This document shows positions 18,318 to 27,595 of a stretch of DNA of 46,733 bases, piece after piece. Positions within the stretch are counted from its first letter, which is position 1; every line of letters begins with the position of its first letter. The translations under genes and the position numbers were made by a program. Location: contig CATLPS010000002.1 of NCBI GenBank assembly GCA_950054535.1, positions 1 through 46,733 of the forward strand, given 5' to 3'. A model generated the notes under the pieces. The model saw nothing but the letters and a program-made list of their open reading frames with translations, was not told the DNA's origin and searched no databases. This DNA comes from an uncultured Chlamydiae bacterium. GTDB lineage: Bacteria; Chlamydiota; Chlamydiia; Chlamydiales; Parachlamydiaceae.

Positions 18318-19799
18318 CTAAAGAGTATCGATCTGTTGTTTTAAAAGTTCGTTCACAATCTGAGGAGATGCTTTCCCTCGGCTCATTTTCATCACTTGTC
18401 CCACTAAAAATGCAAAAGCTTTATCACGACCGGACTTAAAATCTGCAATCGACTGTGGATTTTCTTTAAGTACACTTAACACCATCTGCTTGATTTCGTC
18501 TTTATCGTTTAAAGGCTGGTAATCTGGATTAGCAGAGACAATTTCGCTAGGGTCAGCGCCTGGCCGTGCGACCATCTCATCTGCTACACTTTTTGCAATA
18601 CGCCCAGTGATTTCCCCTTTTTCGATAAGATTAATCAATATGGTAAGTTGCTGTGGATCGATCCCAATCATGGTAATACTTTTACCAAGTTCCTTTAAAC
18701 GACCACTAAATTCCACTAAAATCCAGTTAGCTAAGCTGCGCACGTTGAGGCACTCTTTAGTAGCTTGCTCAAAATAATCTGCAAGTTGCTTATCACTTAC
18801 TAAAGCAAATGCCTGATCAGTAGAAAGCCCATATTCTTTTACATATCTTCGTTCTCTTTGTAAAGGAAGTTCGGGCAGTGCCTGTCTCACTTGTTCAATA
18901 TAGCTATCTGTCAAAACAATAGGAACTAGATCAGGCTCGGGAAAATAGCGATAATCGTCGGCACTTTCTTTGCGACGCATTAACACTGTCTCTTTTTTTT
19001 CTACATCCCAGCGATAAGTAGCAGGAGAAATGATGGACTCATGGGCTTTTTGCGGCTCTTTTTCATATGCGGCAATTTGCCTGGCCACTTCTGAGCAAAT
19101 AGCCATTTCCATATAAGAAAAAGAGTTCATATTTTTAATTTCAATTTTGTTGCGTAACGTTTTTTCGCCTTTAAGTCTGACAGAAATATTAGTATCAATG
19201 CGTAGCGAGCCCTCTTCCATATTGCAGTCAGAGACGTTAATATATTGTAAAATCGCCTTGACAGCCATGGCATAAGCAACTGCTTCTTTAGCTGTATGAA
19301 TACAAGGCTCTGAAACAATTTCAATTAAAGGGCAGCCTGCGCGATTATAGTCAACTGCTGCAAAGGTAGAGAAATGTTTAAGCATGCCTGCATCATCTTC
19401 TAGATGAGCGCGATTAACGGCAAAACTTTTTTCTGCTCCATCTACTTCCGCAATGACTTTTCCACCTTTCACAATCGGGTACTCGTACTGAGTAATTTGA
19501 AAATTACGAGGGCTGTCGGGGTAAAAGTAGGACTTGCGATCAAATTTACTAAATTTAGCGACCTCTGCTTCAATTGCGCAGCCAAATTGTACTGCTTTAT
19601 GTACAGCCTCTTTATTAAGCACTGGAAGAGCGCCTGGTTGGCCTGTACAAACTGCCGTAATATTGCGGTTAGGTTCATCTCCAAATCGATTAGGAGCTGT
19701 ACTAAACAGTTTTGTTTTTGTATTAAGCTCAACGTGAATTTCTAAGCCAATGACTGCTTCCCATTTGTCATGCGAAGAATACTTTCCATTATTTTCCAT
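18318..19799 (-). CDS. gatB: aspartyl/glutamyl-tRNA amidotransferase subunit B
   Basis: WEAVIGLEIHVELNTKTKLFS, NRAGCPLIEIVSEP, LRIDTNISVR, YRYFPEPDL. Confidence 0.97.
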   Translation of the reverse strand: MENNGKYSSHDKWEAVIGLEIHVELNTKTKLFSTAPNRFGDEPNRNITAVCTGQPGALPVLNKEAVHKAVQFGCAIEAEVAKFSKFDRKSYFYPDSPRNFQITQYEYPIVKGGKVIAEVDGAEKSFAVNRAHLEDDAGMLKHFSTFAAVDYNRAGCPLIEIVSEPCIHTAKEAVAYAMAVKAILQYINVSDCNMEEGSLRIDTNISVRLKGEKTLRNKIEIKNMNSFSYMEMAICSEVARQIAAYEKEPQKAHESIISPATYRWDVEKKETVLMRRKESADDYRYFPEPDLVPIVLTDSYIEQVRQALPELPLQRERRYVKEYGLSTDQAFALVSDKQLADYFEQATKECLNVRSLANWILVEFSGRLKELGKSITMIGIDPQQLTILINLIEKGEITGRIAKSVADEMVARPGADPSEIVSANPDYQPLNDKDEIKQMVLSVLKENPQSIADFKSGRDKAFAFLVGQVMKMSRGKASPQIVNELLKQQIDTL

Positions 19800-21261
19800 C
19801 GAAATTCTCCTTCACTAAAGGGGGAATGGCATAGTTAAAGGGGAGTTTTTTTTCTAAAAGGTGGGCTACGTTTAAAAGCAAACAGTCCTGTTTTTGAGGG
19901 GCAATCAGTTGAAAACCTAAAGGTTTTCCTTCTACACTAAGCTCATTGGGAATGCTAACTGCCGGCAGACCTGCTAAATTGATACCAATAGAGTAGATGT
20001 CGCCTAAGTACATTTGTAAAGGATCTTTGACAGAGTCTATTTCAAAAGCTGCCGCTGGAGTCACAGGCATTGCAATCAGATCGCATTTTGTAAAAGCAGC
20101 AAGATAACTACGTAAAATCAAGGTTCTTACTTTTTGCGCTTTCCTATAATAAGCTTCTTGATACCCAGCAGAAAGAACATAAGTTCCGAGTAAAATCCTG
20201 CGTTTTACTTCTGGTCCAAATCCCTCTTCTTTTGAAAAATCGTAGACTTCATTTAGGGTATGAGCTTTTAAAGAGCGTTGCCCATAACGAATGCCATCAA
20301 AGCGCGCCAAATTAGTGGAAGCTTCTGCCGTAGCTAAAATATAATAAACGGCAATAGAGGTTTTTAAAATAGATAAATCTACTTCTACTATTTCTGCTCC
20401 CAATGCTTTTAATTGCTCTACTCCCCTTTCAAAGGCCTCTTTAGAAGTTTTTTCTAACTCTTTTAAAAAGTCCCAAGGCACGCCAACTTTTAATCCCTTT
20501 ATCTCTTGTTTGAATTTTTCAAGATATTGCTCTGGCCCCTCTTGAATCGTAGTAGAATCATTTGGGCAGTGCTTTGCAATTACCTCCATCACTAAAGCGA
20601 CATCTTCGCTAGTAGTTGCGATGGGACCAATTTGATCCAAAGAAGAGCCAAAAGCAACTAAACCATAGCGCGAAACGCGACCATAGGTTGGCTTATACCC
20701 TACTACTCCGCAAAAAGAAGCAGGCTGCCTGGTGGATCCGCCTGTATCGCTTCCTAAAGAGATAGGGCAAAGACGCGCTGCTACTGCAGCTGCAGACCCT
20801 CCCGAAGAGCCTCCAGGGGTACAGTTTAAATTCCACGGGTTATAGCTTTTTTGCAGCGCAGAGTTTTCTGTGGAAGAGCCCATAGCAAACTCATCCATAT
20901 TTGTTTGACCAATTAAAATGGCATCTTCTTCTAATAAAAGGTCGATGGCAGTAGCGTTATAAGGAGCGCGATAATTAGTTAAAAAACGAGAGGCGCAGCT
21001 AGTAATTTCTCCTTTTATTAAGATGTTAGCCTTAATTGCAAAAGGAACTGCGGCAAGTTTACCGAGCTTTTCTCCATTTCGTCTTTTTTCGTCTAATTTT
21101 TCGGCTTGTTCTAGAGCTTTTTCTTCGTAAACTTGCAGGAAAGCTCCAATTTGACTATCGTAGGTTTCAATTCGCTTTAAATAAAAGCGAGTAATGGCTA
21201 CTGCAGTATAGTCTCCTTTTAAAAACGCATCGCGCAGCTGGATGGCAGAGAGTTGTTCCAT
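19789..21261 (-). CDS. gatA: aspartyl/glutamyl-tRNA amidotransferase subunit A
   Basis: Amidase signature GGSSGGSAAAVAARLCPISLGSDTGGSTRQPASFCGVVGYKPTYGRVSRYG. Track start 21330 overlaps gatC; ATG 21261 (MEQLSAIQLRDAF) preferred. Confidence 0.96.
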   Translation of the reverse strand: MEQLSAIQLRDAFLKGDYTAVAITRFYLKRIETYDSQIGAFLQVYEEKALEQAEKLDEKRRNGEKLGKLAAVPFAIKANILIKGEITSCASRFLTNYRAPYNATAIDLLLEEDAILIGQTNMDEFAMGSSTENSALQKSYNPWNLNCTPGGSSGGSAAAVAARLCPISLGSDTGGSTRQPASFCGVVGYKPTYGRVSRYGLVAFGSSLDQIGPIATTSEDVALVMEVIAKHCPNDSTTIQEGPEQYLEKFKQEIKGLKVGVPWDFLKELEKTSKEAFERGVEQLKALGAEIVEVDLSILKTSIAVYYILATAEASTNLARFDGIRYGQRSLKAHTLNEVYDFSKEEGFGPEVKRRILLGTYVLSAGYQEAYYRKAQKVRTLILRSYLAAFTKCDLIAMPVTPAAAFEIDSVKDPLQMYLGDIYSIGINLAGLPAVSIPNELSVEGKPLGFQLIAPQKQDCLLLNVAHLLEKKLPFNYAIPPLVKENFDGK

Positions 21262-21274
21262 TAGACCTCGTATT

Positions 21275-21568
21275 TTAGTTATGTAAGACGGGAGGGACCT
21301 TGACCATGCCGCCAATATGAGCAGGAGCATTTGCTAAGAAAGTATCGCGATCTAAAAGAGCTGCTACTTCATCCTCTCTCATGACATTCACCATTTCTAA
21401 AACATGGTCACATGCTGGTACATCTGTGGTATCAATCTCTTTTAGTTGCTCAATATAGTCTAAAATTTTTCTTAAATCCATCAAGATAGAGCTACACTCT
21501 TCATCGCTACAATCAATTCTACAAAGCTCGGTTAACTTTTTGATAGTTTCTTGATTTAAATCAGACAT
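21275..21568 (-). CDS. gatC: aspartyl/glutamyl-tRNA amidotransferase subunit C
   Basis: ~97 aa; LTELCRIDCSDEECSSILMDLRKILDYIEQLKEIDTTDVPA...MREDEV; immediately upstream of gatA. Confidence 0.93.
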   Translation of the reverse strand: MSDLNQETIKKLTELCRIDCSDEECSSILMDLRKILDYIEQLKEIDTTDVPACDHVLEMVNVMREDEVAALLDRDTFLANAPAHIGGMVKVPPVLHN

Positions 21569-21678
21569 ACTACTCCTTTCTCATCATCTATGACAGATGA
21601 GCTATCTTAAAGAGGAAAGGCAAAATTTGCAAGGCTTAAAAGCCGCTTTTTAGCCATTCTTATTTGAAAAGATTCTCT

Positions 21679-24531
21679 TTAAGCAAGCGGCTGTTTTACT
21701 AATAGTGCGAAAGGAAAAAGAGTGAAAATTTCTTTTAAAAAAAGTTTTTGTCCAGCTTTTAATTCAAAACGAGCGTGCGTAAAGAGATCTACCCAACACG
21801 AATCTGCTGACAAGTCTAGGCAAATAAAAGTTTCTGACCAAAAAGAGCTCTCTTTTAACTGTTTGGTTTTCTCTATCATGGCCATAAAAAACCTAGAGGT
21901 AATAAATAGACACTCCTGCGATTGATAAGTGCGCTTAAATGCCAGGAGATGACTCGCTCGTTTTCCTTCTACTATTATGGGAGTATACTCCCCTTGTGAA
22001 AATAGCAAAGGAGACTCTTTTCTAAAATTTAAAGCGCGCCAAATTACAAATAGTTTCAAATCGTCGCACAGCTGATTTTTAAGCTCAAAAAGAAAGTCAG
22101 AGCCTCTATTTTCGTATCTCTCTTTTAGCTTCCTCAATGCTTTAAAACGCTCATCAAAATTGACTGGTTGCCGATTATCGGGATCTACTAAAGTCAAAGT
22201 AAAATATTCGCTTCCCTGATAAAAATCGGCAATCCCTGGAGAGAAAATTTTAATCACTGTTTGCGATAAAGAGCTCCATTTACCAGCTTGCTGGATAGGC
22301 TGAATAAACTCTTCTAAATCAGTTAAAAAAAGCAAACTTTTTTTGGCATCTAATAAAGTTGCTATAAACTTTTTTACTGCCTCTTCATATTTTAAATTAG
22401 GATAGAGCCAGCTACTATTTACTTTCGCTTCTCTAAGCGCCTTGACCATATATTCTTGAATCCGCCTAAGATAATCCATTTGATCTTGTGCATTTAAAAA
22501 AGCTTCTGGCCAAGAACCGATGAGAGTTTGATAAAGGAGATACTCTTCATTTGCACTGGGTACTAATTGATGAAGATGCTCTTTTTTTTCTTCATTCATT
22601 ACCTGCCAGCTCAAAAGCGCCCTTTCCCACTTTTCTGCAATTTCTGTTAAACAGTGGATTCTTGCCCTAACATCTTCACTTCTTTTGGTATCGTGGGTAC
22701 TACTGGCTAAAAGCGAACAAGGCCAGCTGTTTTGCCGCTCTTGATTTGCCAAGTGAAATTTTGCCACTGTGATACCAAACTCAGCGGGGTCCATGCCTAC
22801 TTCATTATTCGAGCTCAGAGCAAAAGAGCGGTAAAGGGCGGTATCTTCTACTCCCTTGGCCATGACAGGGCCTGTAAGCTGTTGAAAACGCAAAACAAAC
22901 TCTCTTCGTAAACGACTCTGCTTTTCACTTATTCCAGGAGGATCTTTTAATAGTAAAACGCTTTCAATAAAATCAAAAACAAGGTGGCTGCTTAAAGGGT
23001 TGAGTTTCTTAGCGCTCGCAATGGCATTAAGAATTACCTTACGATCTTGCTTACTGACGATTTTCTCATTTGGCGAAATATAGCTACGATAAACCGAAAA
23101 AGAGATAATAACATCTCTTAAAGCGGACCGTAAACTTTCATAAGAAAAGTCGCAAGACCAGCGATGCTGCTCGCCAATAATTTCTAAACGACGGGCTAAA
23201 GTAGTTAATTCACTTGCCATAGAAACAGTTAAGACAAGTCTTTTACAATCTTGCAGCGTCTGTTTTAGCGGGTTATGGTAACCTATAAATTTGTCATAGG
23301 TGCGCTGGAGAAAAGCCGCTGCGCTTGACTTAATAAAAAGTCCTTTTACCAAGTTTAAATAGTCATAACCAGAAGTTCCTTGAATTTGCCAATTTCTATT
23401 TAAAGGCTCTTCTCCTACCAAAATTTTTTCTACGATAAGATAAAGCTTTTTTGTGGCATCTGATTGATGGCGCAATCTTTTTAAATACCCTTCTGGATAA
23501 TAGAGTCCATCGATATGATCAATGCGCAAGCCAGCTAGACAACCATCTTGGACCAGCTCTAGCACTAAAGCATGAATAGCTTGAAAAACCTTTTCATTTT
23601 CTACATGCAAGCATGCAAGATCATTAATTTCAAAAAACCTGCGGTAATTAATTAAGTCATTGCAGAGGCGCCAATAACTTAAGCGATAAAATTGCTTTTT
23701 TAAAATTTCTTCGAGCTTATCAAAACTTTGACAGTCCCCTTTTTTTCCATTCAGTGTATCAATTGTATTTTGCAACAGTTTTTTAAAAGTGCTACTTTCT
23801 TCTACTAAGCGACATAGCCTTTTTTGAATGACTTGCTTTTCACACTGATAATGCCAAATTTTTTCTTTAGACCCTTCTTCCATAGAAGAGGGTAAATGGC
23901 TCAAAGCAGTCAAAATACTTTGAAACTCTAAATAAGATTCGTCCTCTGGCAGTAAAGAAGAAAGAATTGTATGAGAGGCATCAGTTAAAATAGCAGACCA
24001 GCTTTTTAAGTTAATGGGCAAGCTTTTTCCTTGATAGTCAAAATAAAAAGCCCCACCGTGGTAAAAAATTTTCAATTCTTGATTTTCAATCACCTCGCCA
24101 ATTTGTTTAGAAAGAATGGGCAAAAGTATCTTATCTTTAAGCTCTGCTTTGGGCGGATTCCATAAAATATCAAAGTAATCTGCATAAAGAGAAAAGGGGC
24201 CATTTTCTAAAACATCATACCACCAACTATTTTGCTTATCTGCAATGCACATATGGTTAGGCACAATATCTAAAATTAAACTAATTCCTCTTTTCTTTAA
24301 TTCGTTGGAAAACTTTTTTAACTCTTCTTTTGTGCCGATTTCAGGGTTGATCTGATTATGATTTACTACATCATAGCCATAAAGGCTCCCTTTTCTAGCC
24401 TCTGTTAAAGGAGAAGCGTAAATTGCAGTGATACCTAGCTCTTGCCAGTAGTCAACAAGCTGGCTAGCATGGCAAAGTCTAAATTGATGATTGAACTGCA
24501 AACGATAGGTTGCTGTAATCGTTTCCTTCAT
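21679..24531 (-). CDS. treY: maltooligosyl trehalose synthase
   Basis: ATYRLQFNHQFRLCHASQLVDYWQELGITAIYASPL, GYDVVNHNQINPEIG, LDIVPNHMC, AGLRIDHIDGLYYPEGYL, GPVMAKGVEDTALYR. ATG 24531 has a GGAA RBS (track start 24543). Confidence 0.93.
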   Translation of the reverse strand: MKETITATYRLQFNHQFRLCHASQLVDYWQELGITAIYASPLTEARKGSLYGYDVVNHNQINPEIGTKEELKKFSNELKKRGISLILDIVPNHMCIADKQNSWWYDVLENGPFSLYADYFDILWNPPKAELKDKILLPILSKQIGEVIENQELKIFYHGGAFYFDYQGKSLPINLKSWSAILTDASHTILSSLLPEDESYLEFQSILTALSHLPSSMEEGSKEKIWHYQCEKQVIQKRLCRLVEESSTFKKLLQNTIDTLNGKKGDCQSFDKLEEILKKQFYRLSYWRLCNDLINYRRFFEINDLACLHVENEKVFQAIHALVLELVQDGCLAGLRIDHIDGLYYPEGYLKRLRHQSDATKKLYLIVEKILVGEEPLNRNWQIQGTSGYDYLNLVKGLFIKSSAAAFLQRTYDKFIGYHNPLKQTLQDCKRLVLTVSMASELTTLARRLEIIGEQHRWSCDFSYESLRSALRDVIISFSVYRSYISPNEKIVSKQDRKVILNAIASAKKLNPLSSHLVFDFIESVLLLKDPPGISEKQSRLRREFVLRFQQLTGPVMAKGVEDTALYRSFALSSNNEVGMDPAEFGITVAKFHLANQERQNSWPCSLLASSTHDTKRSEDVRARIHCLTEIAEKWERALLSWQVMNEEKKEHLHQLVPSANEEYLLYQTLIGSWPEAFLNAQDQMDYLRRIQEYMVKALREAKVNSSWLYPNLKYEEAVKKFIATLLDAKKSLLFLTDLEEFIQPIQQAGKWSSLSQTVIKIFSPGIADFYQGSEYFTLTLVDPDNRQPVNFDERFKALRKLKERYENRGSDFLFELKNQLCDDLKLFVIWRALNFRKESPLLFSQGEYTPIIVEGKRASHLLAFKRTYQSQECLFITSRFFMAMIEKTKQLKESSFWSETFICLDLSADSCWVDLFTHARFELKAGQKLFLKEIFTLFPFALLVKQPLA

Positions 24532-24557
24532 AGCAAATTCCATTTTTTTTCAGATCA

Positions 24558-25571
24558 TTAGAGTCTATTTGCAATTACGCAGATTGCCTCTACCCAAAGA
24601 GGATGGTCATTTAGTCCTTCTACCAGCTGAAGCTTTTTACCGCCAAACTTTTCGAAAAGTTCTTGATATTCTATGGAAATTTCACAGCTAGTCTCTAAGC
24701 AGTCACTAACAAAAGCGGGGCAAAAAACAAGCAACCGCTTTTTTCCTTCCTTGGCAAAATTTTCAATAAGGTCACTTGTATAGGGATTTAGCCATGGCTC
24801 AGCCCCTAACCTTGACTGAAAGGAGATCGAATAATTTTTTTCTTTTAAGTTGAGCTGATTAGCAATCGCTTGCGCAGTAGCATGACATTGTGCTTTATAA
24901 CAAAACTGATTGCTTTTTTCCAATTTTTGACAGCAGTCATTTTTCAAGCAGTGTCCTTGCGAATCAGCTTGCCGAATTTGACTTTCTGGAAGTCCATGAA
25001 AACTAAAGAGGATATGGTCGTAACTCTCTAAGTCATATTGCCTGCCTCGATGACAAAAAGCTTGGATCAATCCCGGATCTGTCGGGTAACTATTAATAAA
25101 GGTAAGTTTGGGAATGACCCCCCAATTTTTTATTTGCTCCATTACCTTTTGATGAACAGACCCCGTTGTTGCAGAAGCGTACTGAGGAAAAAGAGGAAAA
25201 ATAATAATTTCTGAAACCTGCTCGGCCTGAAATTTTTCTAGCGCTAATTGAATAGACGGTTGTTGATAACGCATAGCTAGCAAAACTTTAAACTGCTCCC
25301 CTAGCGCTTTTTGCGCTTTTTTTTGTAAACTAAGTCCATGAATTAATAGAGGAGACCCCTCCTTTAACCAGATTCGCTGATAAAGCTTAGCAGATTGACG
25401 ATAGCGAAAAGGAACAATGATTCCTCTTACTAATAGCTGCCTTTTTAACCAGGAGCGATTAATTACTCTACCATCGGTTAAAAACTCATTGAGATAATGA
25501 AAAACGTCTTTGGGGTGAGAGGTACGCGGCGTTCCTAAATTGACAAGCAGCAGTCCTTTTTTTCCTTTCAT
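24558..25571 (-). CDS. hemH: ferrochelatase
   Basis: [75 protein letters not shown]. Confidence 0.96.
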   Translation of the reverse strand: MKGKKGLLLVNLGTPRTSHPKDVFHYLNEFLTDGRVINRSWLKRQLLVRGIIVPFRYRQSAKLYQRIWLKEGSPLLIHGLSLQKKAQKALGEQFKVLLAMRYQQPSIQLALEKFQAEQVSEIIIFPLFPQYASATTGSVHQKVMEQIKNWGVIPKLTFINSYPTDPGLIQAFCHRGRQYDLESYDHILFSFHGLPESQIRQADSQGHCLKNDCCQKLEKSNQFCYKAQCHATAQAIANQLNLKEKNYSISFQSRLGAEPWLNPYTSDLIENFAKEGKKRLLVFCPAFVSDCLETSCEISIEYQELFEKFGGKKLQLVEGLNDHPLWVEAICVIANRL

Positions 25572-25795
25572 GCAAAATCATCCTTTTTAACTTTAAAAGC
25601 GTAAGCCGCAGTTTTTTTTTATCCCCTGAAAATAGGCTGAAAAAAGAAAACCTCTATTTGGAAGCTTTTTTTTAGAATTTTAAAAGAATAGCAAAAAACT
25701 ATTTTAGGCAAATGAAGATTTTTGGTTTGCAAAAGATGATTTTATTTTTAGAGGCATCTTATGTTTTTTAAATACTCTTTAGCTTTTCAAAAAGA

Positions 25796-25844
25796 TGTTA
25801 GTATATTTAGAAGCGAACCATTGTAGCTTCTAAATATACTAACA
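25796..25844. repeat. 19-bp perfect inverted repeat, 11-nt spacer, in the hemH upstream region
   Basis: tgttagtatatttagaagc / gaaccattgta / gcttctaaatatactaaca. Confidence 0.9.
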
Positions 25845-25924
25845 CTTCATTAGAAAGGTTTTACCAAAAAAAAAAGAAGAGAAGGACACTTACACTTAAC
25901 TTAAGGCCCAACTCTTTTATTTTT

Positions 25925-26215
25925 TTAATTTTGAGGAACTTTAAAAACGCGGCGCTTTTCCGCTGCATTAATTTCTAGTTGATCTTCCACCTCACTATCG
26001 TCAAAAGGAATAGCATATGTACTAGTGGGATCGATTTGGTCGCGCTCCATAATATTATATTTTTTGCGATTTTTAATTTTTTGAGCATTCTCACTAGGAG
26101 TATTTAAATCGGACTCTGTAGCCTTTTTTGATATTTCTGATTGCTCTTGTGCATGGACTGAAATTGCTATTAGCCCTGCTATAAAAGAAAAAAATAGTTT
26201 TTGTTTTTTTAACAT
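25925..26215 (-). CDS. small secreted hypothetical protein (96 aa)
   Basis: Signal-peptide-like MLKKQKLFFSFIAGLIAISVHAQEQ; charged mature part. Confidence 0.6.
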   Translation of the reverse strand: MLKKQKLFFSFIAGLIAISVHAQEQSEISKKATESDLNTPSENAQKIKNRKKYNIMERDQIDPTSTYAIPFDDSEVEDQLEINAAEKRRVFKVPQN

Positions 26216-26371
26216 GCTTCCTCTTTGGCTTTCTCTTTGATTCTTGTTTCCATTAATAAATAGTGCTACAGGTGTTACTGTAAAATAAACTCTACACTTT
26301 TTAAAGAAGAAAGTACAAAAATTTTAAAAAGAGAATATAAAAACCATCCTGCAGTAGGCAAGTTAGGTGCT

Positions 26372-27595
26372 TTAAGTTTCTCCTATCGCTTGCCCTGCGA
26401 TCCAACCAGTAGTCCAGCAATTTTGAAAATTAAACCCTCCTGTTATTCCATCAATATTGAGAACTTCTCCCGCAAAAAAAAGACCAGGTACAAGCTTGCT
26501 TTCCATCTTTTTAAAGTTAATCTCTTTTAAATGAATGCCTCCTGCCGTAACAAACTCCTGCTTATAAGTTGTTTTGCCCTCGATTTGTAGCTCCATTTTC
26601 TTTAGTTGATCCAGTAACTGTTTGAGCTGATAGTTAGAAAGGTGTCCCCACCTTAAACTGGTAGGAATTTTAGCCTCTTCTACTAGCTGTTTCCACAACT
26701 GCCTGCAAAGAGAAGTAAACAAAGATTCAGTGGCAACTTGCTTATGCTTTAATTTTTCTTTAGCTTTTATGATTTTTTCGCGTACTTGCTCACTTGTTTC
26801 TTGTGGTAACCAGTCCAGTCGTAAACTAGTTTGGTAATTCACCGCATGCATTTTTCTAGCAGCTAAAGCAGAAAGCTTTAAAATAGCAGGACCGCTTAAC
26901 CCCCAGTGTGTAATGAGCAAAGAGCCTACCTGCTCTAAGCTTAACGCTGGAAGCTGCGCTTTTACATTTAAGCATGAAACTCCGGCTAAGTGCCTTAAAG
27001 GAGAGGAGGGAATGTTAAAGGTAAAAAGAGAGGGCACTAAAGGAACTACGCTATGCCCTAAAGACTCGATCAGTTGATAACTTTTAGGATGGCTACCGGT
27101 AGCAAAAAGAAGACGATCTACCTTTAGCTGCTGTTGATTGCTAAGCTCTACAGCAAACTTTTTATCACAAAAAGTCACCTGGCTTACAGCAGCTTCTGTT
27201 TTCACCTTCACTTGATAAAAAGCAGCTTGCGCCTGTAAGCATTGAATAATAGTCTCTGAGCAGTCCGTAATGGGAAACATGCGACCATCCTCTTCTGTCT
27301 TAAGCTTCACCCCTTTTTCTTCAAACCACTTTATTGTATCTTTTGTGTGAAAAAGAGAAAAAGGTCCTTTGAGTTCTTTGCTTCCGCGAGGATAAGCGCT
27401 TACTAAAATAGTAGGATCAAAACAGGCGTGAGTGACATTACATCTGCCGCCTCCAGAAATTCTCACTTTAGACAATAATTGACGGTTTTTTTCGATTAAA
27501 GTCACTTCATGTTCCGGATAGCGCTGAGCTGCAGCAATAGCAGCAAAAAAGCCAGCTGGCCCTCCTCCTACAACTAAAATCTTTAGTCTATTCAT
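26372..27595 (-). CDS. NAD(P)/FAD-dependent oxidoreductase, HI0933 family
   Basis: ILVVGGGPAGFFAAIAAAQ, SGGGRCNVTHA, VTAGGIHLKEINFKKMESKLVPGLFFAGEVLNIDGITGGFNFQ. Confidence 0.92.
   Translation of the reverse strand: MNRLKILVVGGGPAGFFAAIAAAQRYPEHEVTLIEKNRQLLSKVRISGGGRCNVTHACFDPTILVSAYPRGSKELKGPFSLFHTKDTIKWFEEKGVKLKTEEDGRMFPITDCSETIIQCLQAQAAFYQVKVKTEAAVSQVTFCDKKFAVELSNQQQLKVDRLLFATGSHPKSYQLIESLGHSVVPLVPSLFTFNIPSSPLRHLAGVSCLNVKAQLPALSLEQVGSLLITHWGLSGPAILKLSALAARKMHAVNYQTSLRLDWLPQETSEQVREKIIKAKEKLKHKQVATESLFTSLCRQLWKQLVEEAKIPTSLRWGHLSNYQLKQLLDQLKKMELQIEGKTTYKQEFVTAGGIHLKEINFKKMESKLVPGLFFAGEVLNIDGITGGFNFQNCWTTGWIAGQAIGET

Noticed and set aside
19127-19745. Several overlapping ORFs within gatB
   Set aside because: gatB is unambiguous; these are alternative-frame artefacts.
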